Shown here piece after piece: positions 6,061 to 12,395 of a stretch of 13,962 nt of DNA; within the stretch, counting starts at the first letter, position 1; each line of letters begins with the position of its first letter. Origin of the DNA: JACRAO01 sp964490895 (GTDB lineage Bacteria; Bdellovibrionota; UBA1018); contig CAZBEI010000072.1 in assembly GCA_964490895.1 (NCBI GenBank), positions 1 to 13,962 of the forward strand, given 5' to 3'. Under the pieces are notes generated by a model, which was not told the origin of the DNA, made no database searches, and was given only the letters and a program-made list of their open reading frames with translations. A program made the translations under genes and the position numbers.

Positions 6061-7719
6061 ATGACATCAAAAAAAGTGCCCTTATTGACGTTGACTTGGA
6101 TTTTCTTTATTTTTTATAGTGATGTAATGCAAGGCAGCCCCACCGGTGAGAAACCTGAGAGCCTCTTGCAAAACGTCCCTGAGCTTGCACTCCTCAACGA
6201 AGTCATCAAACTTGCTCCAAAAGAAAAGCACCACTTTAATCTAGAAGCTCCTCAAAAATGTGGCGCATTAAACTGGCTTATCAAAAATCCGTCTCACTTA
6301 GAATGCCAAATCACAAAACCAGGCACACATAAAATCCAAGTCAGCATTTGTGATGATCAAAAAACATTTTGTAAAATCGAAAAATTTGACCTCATTGTAA
6401 AAGGTGGAAATCCCTCCACTCAAAAAGAGCTCTCGCAGAAAGCAGAAAGCGCCTTCAAACCCAACGAGCTTGGATTCTATGAAAACGACTTAAAAAAAGC
6501 CATTGCCACTTCAAAAAAACAGAAAAAGCTCTTGCTCATTGATTTTTCTGCCAAGTGGTGTCCTCCCTGCAATCACCTCGAAGAAACTGTATTTGTTAAG
6601 CCCGAGTTTAAAGAAGCCACAAAAACTTTTGTCAAAGTAAAGGTGGACGTGGACACCGAAGCCGCCTGGGCGTGGATGGATCAATATAAGATCCATTGGT
6701 ACCCCACCCTTGTTGTTGCAAACTCCAAGGGCGATGAAATCGGAAGGTCTACTGACGCTCAAAGTTTGAAAAAAACTTTGGATTGGATCAAAGAACAAGA
6801 AGCAAATAAGTCCCTTTCACTTAAACAAGCTGTAACTTTGCTAAAGAAAAAAACTCCACCAGAAAATCTTAAAAAAAGAGTGGGTATTTGGGAATACGAA
6901 AATAAAAACTATAAACAAGCCGTCACTTGCCTGCAAGGCTTGCAAGACTCTAAAGCAAAAATGTATGCTTTGCTTTCTCAATTTGAACTCGCCAAAAAAG
7001 AGGGGAATGCAGCAAAACAAAACCATATCCAAGAAACTCTCCTCAAAGATTTTTCAGATCAATATTCGCTCTTGAGTGATTGGGCCTTAGAGCTTCAGGA
7101 AAAAGATCCCGTGACTGCAAAGCCTTATTTAGAGCAAGCCATTAAAACACTCACTTCTTTAGAAAACAAAAATGGAGATGAGTTAGAAGCTCTTGATATG
7201 AGTTTTACTGCCCTCTATTGGAACATTGCAGACCTCTACGATGCACTCACAGAAAAGGCAAAGGCAAAGGCTTATTATCTAAAAACAGCCGCGATGTACG
7301 AGCAAGAGGGAAAAACCTCTTACCTCAAGCTCGCACGAGGAGCAAATTTGAGGCGCGCACAAGTGCTCATGAAAGCTGAAAAATTTGATGAGGCAAAAGC
7401 AATCTATCAAAGCCTTGCACAAGAATATAAAAATGAATTTACGTTTAATTTTAACTACGCGAGAGCACTCCTTAAACTTAAGGAATATAAAAATGCAAAA
7501 CCTTATGCCACGCTTGCCTTAGAAAACTCCTATGGGCAAAACCTCTTACGAGCGACTTGCATTCTGGCAGAAATCGAAGTGAACTTAGGCGAAAAACAAA
7601 AAGCCAAAGTACGTATTGAAAAGACTTTAGACGAAGTGAGGCTCCCCAAGTCCATCGACACCGGCCCACGGTACGCCGTGGATGAGTTGAAAAGGGTTTT
7701 AAAGCTGGCACAGAATTAA
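6061..7719 (+). CDS. Exported thioredoxin-fold protein with Cys-rich N-terminal domain and C-terminal TPR repeats
   Basis: A 552-residue predicted periplasmic thiol-redox protein. A hydrophobic N-terminus (about 7-24) acts as signal peptide or anchor. Residues about 45-115 form a small beta-rich domain containing HHFNLEAP and four cysteines (67, 82, 97, 104). It resembles the N-terminal modules fused to DsbD-like proteins. Residues about 140-250 are a thioredoxin fold of the DsbD-gamma/thioredoxin_7 type, with active site W166-C167-P-P-C170 and the cis-proline in WYPT (P215). From about 265 to the end the protein is helical, with TPR-like units such as the segments around 285-310, 380-415 and 435-480, suited to binding partner proteins. 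It may reduce or isomerise disulfides in exported proteins. It is alone on the + strand and divergent from the M28 gene. No ribosome site is visible before ATG 6061, but this start is needed for the signal peptide. Confidence 0.85.
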   Translation: MTSKKVPLLTLTWIFFIFYSDVMQGSPTGEKPESLLQNVPELALLNEVIKLAPKEKHHFNLEAPQKCGALNWLIKNPSHLECQITKPGTHKIQVSICDDQKTFCKIEKFDLIVKGGNPSTQKELSQKAESAFKPNELGFYENDLKKAIATSKKQKKLLLIDFSAKWCPPCNHLEETVFVKPEFKEATKTFVKVKVDVDTEAAWAWMDQYKIHWYPTLVVANSKGDEIGRSTDAQSLKKTLDWIKEQEANKSLSLKQAVTLLKKKTPPENLKKRVGIWEYENKNYKQAVTCLQGLQDSKAKMYALLSQFELAKKEGNAAKQNHIQETLLKDFSDQYSLLSDWALELQEKDPVTAKPYLEQAIKTLTSLENKNGDELEALDMSFTALYWNIADLYDALTEKAKAKAYYLKTAAMYEQEGKTSYLKLARGANLRRAQVLMKAEKFDEAKAIYQSLAQEYKNEFTFNFNYARALLKLKEYKNAKPYATLALENSYGQNLLRATCILAEIEVNLGEKQKAKVRIEKTLDEVRLPKSIDTGPRYAVDELKRVLKLAQN

Positions 7720-7801
7720 ACCACTAAAAGAGGGATCCTATCTGGCGTTGCTCTGAACTAGAAAGACCCTTTTATGACAACCACAGTGATCTATCTGAAA
7801 A

Positions 7802-8743
7802 CTATTTTGGTCTGTGAGCCGAGTACCCATAGGTCACTTTAGAATGATGTTTAATGGTGGGTTCGTCATTTAAAATATACGAAGATTCCTTTACCAATTT
7901 GATATCATCATTGGCAACTTGCTCTATTTTGAATTTCTGTCTCTTTAACGAGGGAATACAGTTATATTTTTTGCTTGAATAGTGATTTACCTCAATTTCA
8001 ATTTCTGGATTTTCATTCTCTACAGTCAAACAATTGACAAATATAAATGTTTCATACTGGCCTTCATTTAATATACAACGGCCATCTCGACAAACCTCAA
8101 TATTTATAGGCTCATACTGTGTAATAGTTTCGGTCTTTCCATCTTCTTGGTATTCACCGACATTAGATTTTTCAATTTTATCCGCTAATTCAACTGATTC
8201 ATAGGTATTCTCTGGGCGTTTGAGACCGTCAAGGTGCTCTTTATAATTTCTTATTCTTCTATCCTTAAGTTTCCATTGACCAGAAATGCGATCCAGTATT
8301 TTATTTTTTTTAATCGACCATGTTTTCTTTAACTCTTCAAGATTGACAGATGTGGCCACTTCCCTTGTCTCTACTTCTTTGCCATCTTTATCATTTTCAT
8401 ACCAAGTAGAAACAAGCTTATTCTCTTTGTTTAATTTCAATTTGAATCGTAAACCACTAGCTACTTCCTCTCTCTCCTTTTCATCCACTATAGCCAGCAC
8501 CTTAGAGTCCAATTTTAATAAAAATTCCCCATTCGGTTGCTCTTCAAGTTTTCCAAAGAGTTGTGGTTTCACATCTGGGTCTGGCTCAATCTCAAATAAT
8601 TCACCACTTTCATTAATCATCGATATACGTTTATCATTATCCATCTGCCAAGTTCCTACAAAATCCTTAAATCCAGACGCAAGAACAGCATGGTTCAATA
8701 GCAATGTAGCCATGAAAACTACCCACAATTTTTTCTTAAACAT
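7802..8743 (-). CDS. Hypothetical exported protein, Lys/Glu-rich, four cysteines
   Basis: I do not recognise this family. The 313-residue product begins MFKKKLWVVFMATLLLNHAV, with a cleavage site after VLAS: a standard signal peptide. The mature part starts with FVGTWQMDNDKR and later has SGQWKLKDRR. This twice-used 'G-x-W' opening of a beta-barrel-like strand suggests two copies of a lipocalin-like or domain-of-'protein-X'-like sheet, but that is inference. The C-terminal half holds four Cys (VCRDGRC, VNC, YNC), which could make two disulfides in the periplasm. ATG 8743 is preferred over the in-frame GTG six bases upstream, because AAGGAG lies eight bases before ATG but only two or three before GTG. 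Low-complexity charged stretches inflate antisense frames here. It has its own promoter candidate and seems monocistronic. Confidence 0.8.
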   Translation of the reverse strand: MFKKKLWVVFMATLLLNHAVLASGFKDFVGTWQMDNDKRISMINESGELFEIEPDPDVKPQLFGKLEEQPNGEFLLKLDSKVLAIVDEKEREEVASGLRFKLKLNKENKLVSTWYENDKDGKEVETREVATSVNLEELKKTWSIKKNKILDRISGQWKLKDRRIRNYKEHLDGLKRPENTYESVELADKIEKSNVGEYQEDGKTETITQYEPINIEVCRDGRCILNEGQYETFIFVNCLTVENENPEIEIEVNHYSSKKYNCIPSLKRQKFKIEQVANDDIKLVKESSYILNDEPTIKHHSKVTYGYSAHRPK

Positions 8744-8798
8744 AGTCACTTCTCCTTTTTTACTAATCTTTTTGTTTCACTCTTTTTAAGATATTTTT

Positions 8799-8827
8799 TA
8801 AATACCTTCTATTCTTAAGTATGCAAA
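8799..8827 (-). promoter_or_regulatory. Candidate sigma-70-like promoter of the hypothetical exported protein
   Basis: On the minus strand TTTGCA (8827-8822) and TATTTA (8804-8799) are 17 bases apart. Transcription would begin near 8792 and give a leader of about 50 bases before ATG 8743. Spacing is ideal; the boxes are moderate. Confidence 0.4.
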
Positions 8828-9013
8828 CACTGTGCCAAACAATTTGCCGTAATTTTACAAATATATTTATATAAAAATTATATTAAAAATATTTTATTCC
8901 AATAACTTAGCCCAAAATAACGACCCATCGAATAGTGTTATTTTTAAATAATTTTTACCTTTTATTGATCAAGGATTAAACAGGTGTAAGGAAACATTTC
9001 AATGTTTTTCCGC
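8828..9013. other. AT-rich divergent intergenic stretch
   Basis: The gap 8744-9065 contains no gene. Apart from the promoters listed separately it is very AT-rich, with a run of short A/T palindromes around 8860-8900. It also holds the segment AGCCC-AAAATAACGACCC at 8909-8925, which recurs in diverged form at 12301-12322. A 7-bp inverted repeat AAACATT-TC-AATGTTT (8992-9007) sits directly before the VapBC -35 box. Confidence 0.5.
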
Positions 9014-9049
9014 TTGCACTATACTACAAATAGTACTACTATGTAGTAC
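9014..9049 (+). promoter_or_regulatory. vapBC promoter with overlapping operator palindromes
   Basis: TTGCAC (9014-9019) and TACTAT (9037-9042) are 17 bases apart, a good sigma-70-type promoter. Two palindromes overlap it: TACTA-CAAA-TAGTA (9022-9035) lies in the spacer, and GTACTAC-TAT-GTAGTAC (9033-9049, perfect 7-bp arms) covers the -10 box. This is the arrangement expected for autorepression by a ribbon-helix-helix antitoxin bound to its toxin. AGGAG at 9054-9058 is the ribosome site for the first gene. Confidence 0.75.
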
Positions 9050-9065
9050 ATATAGGAGCACAAAC

Positions 9066-9323
9066 ATGGCTTATCTTAGCATTAGAAAACTTCCCCCAGA
9101 ACTGGCTCTGATGATCCAAAAAGAAGTTCAGAAACGTCAAATGACCAAAACCGATGTCGTTATCGAAGCTCTCAAACTGGCTTTTCATTTAGAAAAATCA
9201 CCTCCAAAAGCACAGAGGAATATTCGCGGATTTTTTGGAAAGATGTCACAAAAGGACTACGAAGAATTTCAAAAACTCACTCAGCATTTTTCGACTATTG
9301 ACGAAGAACTATGGAAAGCATGA
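9066..9323 (+). CDS. vapB: VapB-type antitoxin, ribbon-helix-helix DNA-binding protein
   Basis: An 85-residue protein. Residues 2-42 fit a ribbon-helix-helix fold: a short strand (YLSIRKL), then helices PPELALMIQKEVQKR and TKTDVVIEALKLAF. The C-terminal half (about 50-85, ending STIDEELWKA) is the flexible toxin-binding part typical of VapB proteins. It should neutralise the PIN toxin encoded next and repress the operon through the palindromes at 9022-9049. The start is set by AGGAG seven bases before ATG. Its stop codon overlaps the toxin start. The name is given by partner type rather than by close homology to a named VapB. Confidence 0.85.
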   Translation: MAYLSIRKLPPELALMIQKEVQKRQMTKTDVVIEALKLAFHLEKSPPKAQRNIRGFFGKMSQKDYEEFQKLTQHFSTIDEELWKA

Positions 9324-9721
9324 AACTGGTTTTAGACACCAATGCCTATTGCCTCTGTGATGTTGGACATGAGAGTGCACTCGAGTTTGTTGAGCATGCA
9401 AATCAGCTTTTCTTGCCAGCCATTGCCTACGGAGAACTTTATTATGGCTTTCGATATGGTAAGCGATTTGACAAAAACCTACAGCGACTGGATCAGTTTA
9501 TCAATGAATATGACGTCCAAATCATTTCTGTCGAAATAGAGGTCGCTCGGAAGTTTGGAACTATTTTCTCTTTTCTAAGACGAAAAGGAACTCCAATTCC
9601 TACGAACGACATCTGGATTGCAGCTTCCTGCATGTCGATAGGAGGAACTCTGCTCACATCGGATCAACACTTCAAAAATGTCGATCAAATTCAATCTGAA
9701 TTTTTAGAAATCAAATTGTAA
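9320..9721 (+). CDS. vapC: VapC-type toxin, PIN-domain ribonuclease
   Basis: A 133-residue PIN-domain protein of full length. The acidic metal site is complete: D6 in KLVLDTNAY, E39 in AYGELYYG, D97 in PTNDIWIAA and D115 in LTSDQHF. PIN toxins of this kind are Mg-dependent RNases that cut tRNA or rRNA and halt growth until antitoxin returns. I chose ATG 9320, which overlaps the antitoxin TGA in the classic ATGA form and puts the first beta strand at the N-terminus as in other VapC proteins. An in-frame ATG at 9311 would add three residues and is possible. Its RNA target cannot be told from sequence. Confidence 0.88.
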   Translation: MKLVLDTNAYCLCDVGHESALEFVEHANQLFLPAIAYGELYYGFRYGKRFDKNLQRLDQFINEYDVQIISVEIEVARKFGTIFSFLRRKGTPIPTNDIWIAASCMSIGGTLLTSDQHFKNVDQIQSEFLEIKL

Positions 9722-9752
9722 AACACCTCCTTTAGAGTTAACAACAAGAGAT

Positions 9753-11024
9753 ATGGCTACTCCCCTCAACCTCCCGCTCCTTAAAAAAATCCTCTCTCAG
9801 CCCACTGCTCCGTTTAGAGAAAAGCATGTGATTGAAACAATCACAGACCTTTTTAGAAAAAAAAATATCCCTCATTTTCAAGACCCGATTGGAAATATCG
9901 TCGTGGGAGCCACTTCGAAAAAAGAATATCTTAAACTCATTCGAACCCCATCAAAAAAACCCCTCCCTTTTTTTATTGCCCACATGGATCATCCTGGATT
10001 TCATGGAGTAAAATGGCTCGGTCCAAATCAACTCGCAATCAAATGGCTGGGGGGTTCACCCACGCAAGCTCTCCTGGGATCTAAAGTTTGGATTGCTAAT
10101 AAAGAAGGCTACGTGGGGCATGGCATATTGACCAAAGCTACCCTTTTTTCGACGACTCTTAACGTGAGTAAATCCATAGACAAAGGGGTAGTAAAAGTCA
10201 CTTTCTTGGGCCAAGCAAACTCCACTCAAATCCCCGCCAGAAGTCTTTTTGGAGGCTTTGGCTTTCGCTCCCCTGTTTGGCAAGAGGGACAGCTTTTGTA
10301 CACCAAAAGCGCAGATGATTTGGTGGGCTCTTTTGCCATCACAACGCTTGCACTCAAGCATTTGTCACGAAAAAATCGCACACCCTTTTTAGGCCTCCTC
10401 ACTCGGGCCGAAGAAATCGGTTTTATTGGAGCCATTGGCCACTTTGAACTAGGCTGGCTCTCTAAAGCAAAACGTAAAATCTTATGCGTCAGTCTCGAAA
10501 CCTCCCGCACCCTGCCTGGGGCCGTGATCGGCAAAGGTCCTGTCATCAGGCTCGGAGATAGATACACAGTCTTTGATGCCACTTCTCTCAGAGCTTTTTT
10601 AGATTTGGCAAAAAAAAACTTGAGAGATGGATTTCAGAAACGTGTAATGGATGGAGGCACTTGCGAGGGTACGGTGGCCATGGCCTATGGTTTTCGAACG
10701 GTGGGAATTTCTGTCCCCCTAGGGAACTACCACAATCAAAATCTGGAGGGTGGACCTGATTCAAGCCGCAAACGCTTTGGACCTGCTCCAGAGTTTGTAC
10801 ACCTTGCTGATGTCAAAGGACTGCTTAGCTTATGCGAAGCTTTGGCCACTTCAAAAACAGGCTCGGAAACAGCGTGGCGGAAAACAATAGATGAGTTTAA
10901 GAAAAATCTTAAAAAATACACTCCTCTCTTAAAATCAGGCCCGCTTTCCTCGAGCCAAACGGGGGAAGCTCAACACCCGCATAAAAGAAAATGTCCTCAT
11001 ACTAATCCTCTCACTCGACAATAA
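9753..11024 (+). CDS. M42-like co-catalytic metallopeptidase (glutamyl aminopeptidase/endoglucanase family)
   Basis: A 423-residue predicted cytoplasmic aminopeptidase without signal peptide. The two-metal site is recognisable: H77 in IAHMDH, bridging Asp near 189 in KSADDLVG, catalytic pair E220/E221 in TRAEEIGF, E249 in SLETS (Asp in many relatives) and H327 in GNYHNQNLEGG. Residues about 85-175 form the beta-barrel dimerisation insert typical of M42/M18/M20 relatives. The catalytic domain ends near 365. A basic, low-complexity C-terminal tail of about 55 residues (from 370, ending KRKCPHTNPLTRQ) is not usual for M42 and has unknown use. It begins 31 bases after vapC on the same strand, so it may be read through from the vapBC promoter, though no functional link is implied. 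The ribosome site is weak (AAGAGA). Its natural substrate is unknown. Confidence 0.82.
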   Translation: MATPLNLPLLKKILSQPTAPFREKHVIETITDLFRKKNIPHFQDPIGNIVVGATSKKEYLKLIRTPSKKPLPFFIAHMDHPGFHGVKWLGPNQLAIKWLGGSPTQALLGSKVWIANKEGYVGHGILTKATLFSTTLNVSKSIDKGVVKVTFLGQANSTQIPARSLFGGFGFRSPVWQEGQLLYTKSADDLVGSFAITTLALKHLSRKNRTPFLGLLTRAEEIGFIGAIGHFELGWLSKAKRKILCVSLETSRTLPGAVIGKGPVIRLGDRYTVFDATSLRAFLDLAKKNLRDGFQKRVMDGGTCEGTVAMAYGFRTVGISVPLGNYHNQNLEGGPDSSRKRFGPAPEFVHLADVKGLLSLCEALATSKTGSETAWRKTIDEFKKNLKKYTPLLKSGPLSSSQTGEAQHPHKRKCPHTNPLTRQ

Positions 11025-11038
11025 TTTTTTATTTTTAA

Positions 11039-11053
11039 GTTACCCATAACGCT
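11039..11053. repeat. Short intergenic repeat, copy C (GTTACCCATAACGCT)
   Basis: This 15-base sequence is the reverse complement of the two blocks at 373-380 and 386-392 joined without the five bases TTAGT. It lies 15 bases after the M42-like gene's stop, the same relative position and orientation (3' of a gene) as copy A. Confidence 0.4.
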
Positions 11054-11077
11054 CAACTCGCGGTTTAAACTTCTTAT

Positions 11078-11102
11078 ATATTAAATAATATATATTTAAT
11101 AT
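11078..11102. repeat. AT-only palindrome ATATTAAATA-atata-TATTTAATAT
   Basis: Perfect 10-bp arms (11078-11087 and 11093-11102) around five bases, made only of A and T. Its right arm overlaps the left edge of the 19-bp hairpin at 11100-11143, so the two structures may be alternatives. It lies between convergent genes. Confidence 0.6.
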
Positions 11103-11143
11103 TCCATAAAACCATGTCTTTGTGGACATGGTTTTATGGAATA
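11100..11143. repeat. Perfect 19-bp inverted repeat (long hairpin) between convergent genes
   Basis: Positions 11100-11118 (TATTCCATAAAACCATGTC) are exactly the reverse complement of 11125-11143, with the six-base loop TTTGTG. As RNA it would fold into a very stable stem from either strand. Its site between the 3' ends of the M42-like gene and the nucleotidyltransferase-like gene suggests a two-way transcription stop. There is no T-run on either side, however, so a classical terminator is not shown. A small mobile element remnant or protein-bound cruciform are alternatives. Confidence 0.85.
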
Positions 11144-11187
11144 CTCCGAACTCGCTCTCGTTACACTTTTCCTGATTTGTCATTGAA

Positions 11188-11706
11188 TTATTCTTCGACG
11201 AATAATTCTTCGACAAAATACTGAGTTTTAACAGGTATCTTCCTGTCTGGATAATACTTCTCAATCAGACCAAAAACTTTACTGGCACTCTTTAATTTTA
11301 GAAATTTAATAAGAAATCTCAAGTCATCTGCGTCTTTTGTATCCACTCTTGCGCTCATCGCTTTCATGACAAGCATGTACTGTGGTTCTGGCACCCAAGC
11401 ACGAAGTCCAGGAATATCAATGAGGGTGGTTTGATGTTCTGGATTTCCAGGCATAAAGCCCTTTACTCCATCATTTAGCCAATCTTCTGGTAGGTCTTTT
11501 TCTTTTGCCATTTGTTTGACTGCTGCCCTGATTGCAGTGGTTGGCTTAAATATAGCATCCACGTCTCTGGTTGCATCACGAGCATCATAGGCCAGAACCA
11601 TTGCAGCCCCTCCCACTATTCCAATTTCTCCAATGATGCCCTGATCGAACAATTTCGACCCAAGTTCTGTGAGTAAATCTTGTATTTGTTTTTTTGTAAA
11701 TTTCAT
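11188..11706 (-). CDS. DUF6036-type nucleotidyltransferase-like protein, probable toxin/defence partner
   Basis: A 172-residue protein with the signature of the minimal nucleotidyltransferase group annotated as DUF6036. It has GIVGGAAMVLAYDARDATRDVDAIF (about 29-53, with G32/G33 and the acidic pair D48/D50), LPEDWLNDGVKGFMPG (72-87) and a C-terminal MKAMSARVDTKDADDLRFL helix (114-132). Relatives are often encoded next to a small protein in toxin-antitoxin or abortive-infection type pairs. If active, it would transfer a nucleotide to RNA or protein; no target can be named. The canonical G-S of active transferases is G-G here, as usual in this group. The last residues FVEELFVEE come from a 15-base tandem repeat. 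It starts three bases after its partner gene's stop, so translation is coupled. Confidence 0.75.
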   Translation of the reverse strand: MKFTKKQIQDLLTELGSKLFDQGIIGEIGIVGGAAMVLAYDARDATRDVDAIFKPTTAIRAAVKQMAKEKDLPEDWLNDGVKGFMPGNPEHQTTLIDIPGLRAWVPEPQYMLVMKAMSARVDTKDADDLRFLIKFLKLKSASKVFGLIEKYYPDRKIPVKTQYFVEELFVEE

Positions 11707-11709
11707 GAT

Positions 11710-12180
11710 TCAAACCCGTCTAAGAAAATTACCCATCACAAAAATATTGTTTTTTCTGAATGCGACAGGCGATTCCACAATTGCCATCGCATAAAAAGAT
11801 TTCATCCCAGAGACAAACCAGGGTGATTTCAGATAGAAATTTTTGCAGACCCATCCATACAAAGGGATATTCGCTTCCCGTAATAGCTGGATACAAATAG
11901 ACTGCAGTAGCGCATACATTTTTTTATTTTTTCTAGGAGGCTCTTGCTTGACCAAATGATAGGACGGATGTTTTCTAAATCTATCTACAAAATCCATGTA
12001 GGTTATTTTCCAGTCTTCCCCAGACATCACATCACACATAGCAGTGTGCGCTGTATTATTTGCTGTCGACAGTCTGGGCCTTCCTCCCAGTCGGCCATTT
12101 AACTTTACGGCTTCTCGCTTTGCTTGAGATTTTGCAGCCCCTCCAAGCTTCCCCAATGCACTGGCATGTCTATTTTTCAT
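11710..12180 (-). CDS. Small KGG-motif protein, probable partner of the nucleotidyltransferase-like protein
   Basis: A 156-residue protein. Residues 4-36 form a basic Gly-rich segment (ASALGKLGG, then NGRLGGRPR) of the KGG/NGKxGGRP type, seen in small nucleic-acid-binding or antitoxin-like proteins. Residues about 75-156 form a second domain ending in LYGWVCKNFYLKSPWF, VESPVAFRKNNIFV and NFLRRV. I recall a similar pattern from hypothetical proteins but cannot name it. ATG 12180 is chosen because AGGA lies eight bases before it. The frame stays open to a TTG at 12228, but that TTG is part of the probable -35 box. It is first in a two-gene operon, only three bases before the DUF6036-type gene. 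The role as antitoxin or regulator is inferred from position. Confidence 0.75.
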   Translation of the reverse strand: MKNRHASALGKLGGAAKSQAKREAVKLNGRLGGRPRLSTANNTAHTAMCDVMSGEDWKITYMDFVDRFRKHPSYHLVKQEPPRKNKKMYALLQSICIQLLREANIPLYGWVCKNFYLKSPWFVSGMKSFYAMAIVESPVAFRKNNIFVMGNFLRRV

Positions 12181-12200
12181 AAAGCACATCCTACAATATG

Positions 12201-12228
12201 AGTTTACCAAAGCGCTTAGGTTAGTCAA
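12201..12228 (-). promoter_or_regulatory. Promoter of the KGG/DUF6036 operon
   Basis: On the minus strand TTGACT (12228-12223) and TAAACT (12206-12201) are 16 bases apart. Transcription would start near 12193, giving a leader of about 13 bases that contains AGGA before ATG 12180. Confidence 0.5.
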
Positions 12229-12285
12229 TTATTAATGGCAGAACCCCTGTGTGGGCCCTTTTGATCGCCACAGCGAGGGGAGTAG

Positions 12286-12322
12286 GTTACCCACTATATG
12301 AGCCCAGCAGAAAATACGACCC
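12286..12322. repeat. Composite of two short intergenic repeat motifs
   Basis: GTTACCCACTA (12286-12296) is the exact reverse complement of 382-392. A few bases on, AGCCC-agcag-AAAATACGACCC (12301-12322) matches AGCCC-AAAATAACGACCC at 8909-8925 apart from the five bases AGCAG and one base. The composite lies between the two divergent promoters of this region. Confidence 0.4.
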
Positions 12323-12341
12323 TTGAATATCAAAATCAGAG

Positions 12342-12386
12342 AAAGTGTCGATAAAGCTCGACACTTTAAACATAACACTGTATCCT
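12342..12386 (+). promoter_or_regulatory. Promoter of the DUF4143-type ATPase with operator-like inverted repeat
   Basis: A perfect 10-bp inverted repeat AAAGTGTCGA-taaagc-TCGACACTTT (12342-12367) overlaps the probable -35 box TCGACA (12358-12363). TATCCT (12381-12386) follows after exactly 17 bases. Transcription would begin at about 12392-12395, on or next to the ATG at 12396. A bound repressor would block the -35 box directly. Confidence 0.55.
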
Positions 12387-12395
12387 GTTAATATT

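Noticed and set aside
8286..8789. 167-residue + strand open frame, Ser/Phe/Leu-rich, possible membrane protein
   Set aside because: It is exactly antisense to the hypothetical exported protein. Its composition is what the reverse complement of a Lys/Glu-rich gene gives, and the minus-strand gene has a signal peptide and a good ribosome site.
11100..11143. Calling the 19-bp hairpin a rho-independent terminator outright
   Set aside because: Neither strand has a T-run after the stem, so it is listed as an inverted repeat with terminator as one option.
11190..11214. Tandem copy ATTCTTCGAC x2 as a possible attachment site
   Set aside because: The copies are 15 bases apart inside the end of the DUF6036-type gene and simply encode the repeated VEELF; no integrase or second boundary copy is present.
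11040..11264. 74-residue minus-strand open frame across the 19-bp hairpin
   Set aside because: It overlaps the end of the DUF6036-type gene in another frame and reads through the palindromes. Its sequence has no domain character and no ribosome site was found.
12181..12228. TTG start at 12228 for the KGG-motif protein
   Set aside because: The TTG is part of the probable -35 box TTGACT, and the added 16 residues have no domain value. ATG 12180 has AGGA at good spacing.
12345..12395. GTG start at 12345 for the DUF4143-type ATPase
   Set aside because: It lies inside the 10-bp inverted repeat and upstream of the likely promoter. The ATPase homology needs none of the added 17 residues.
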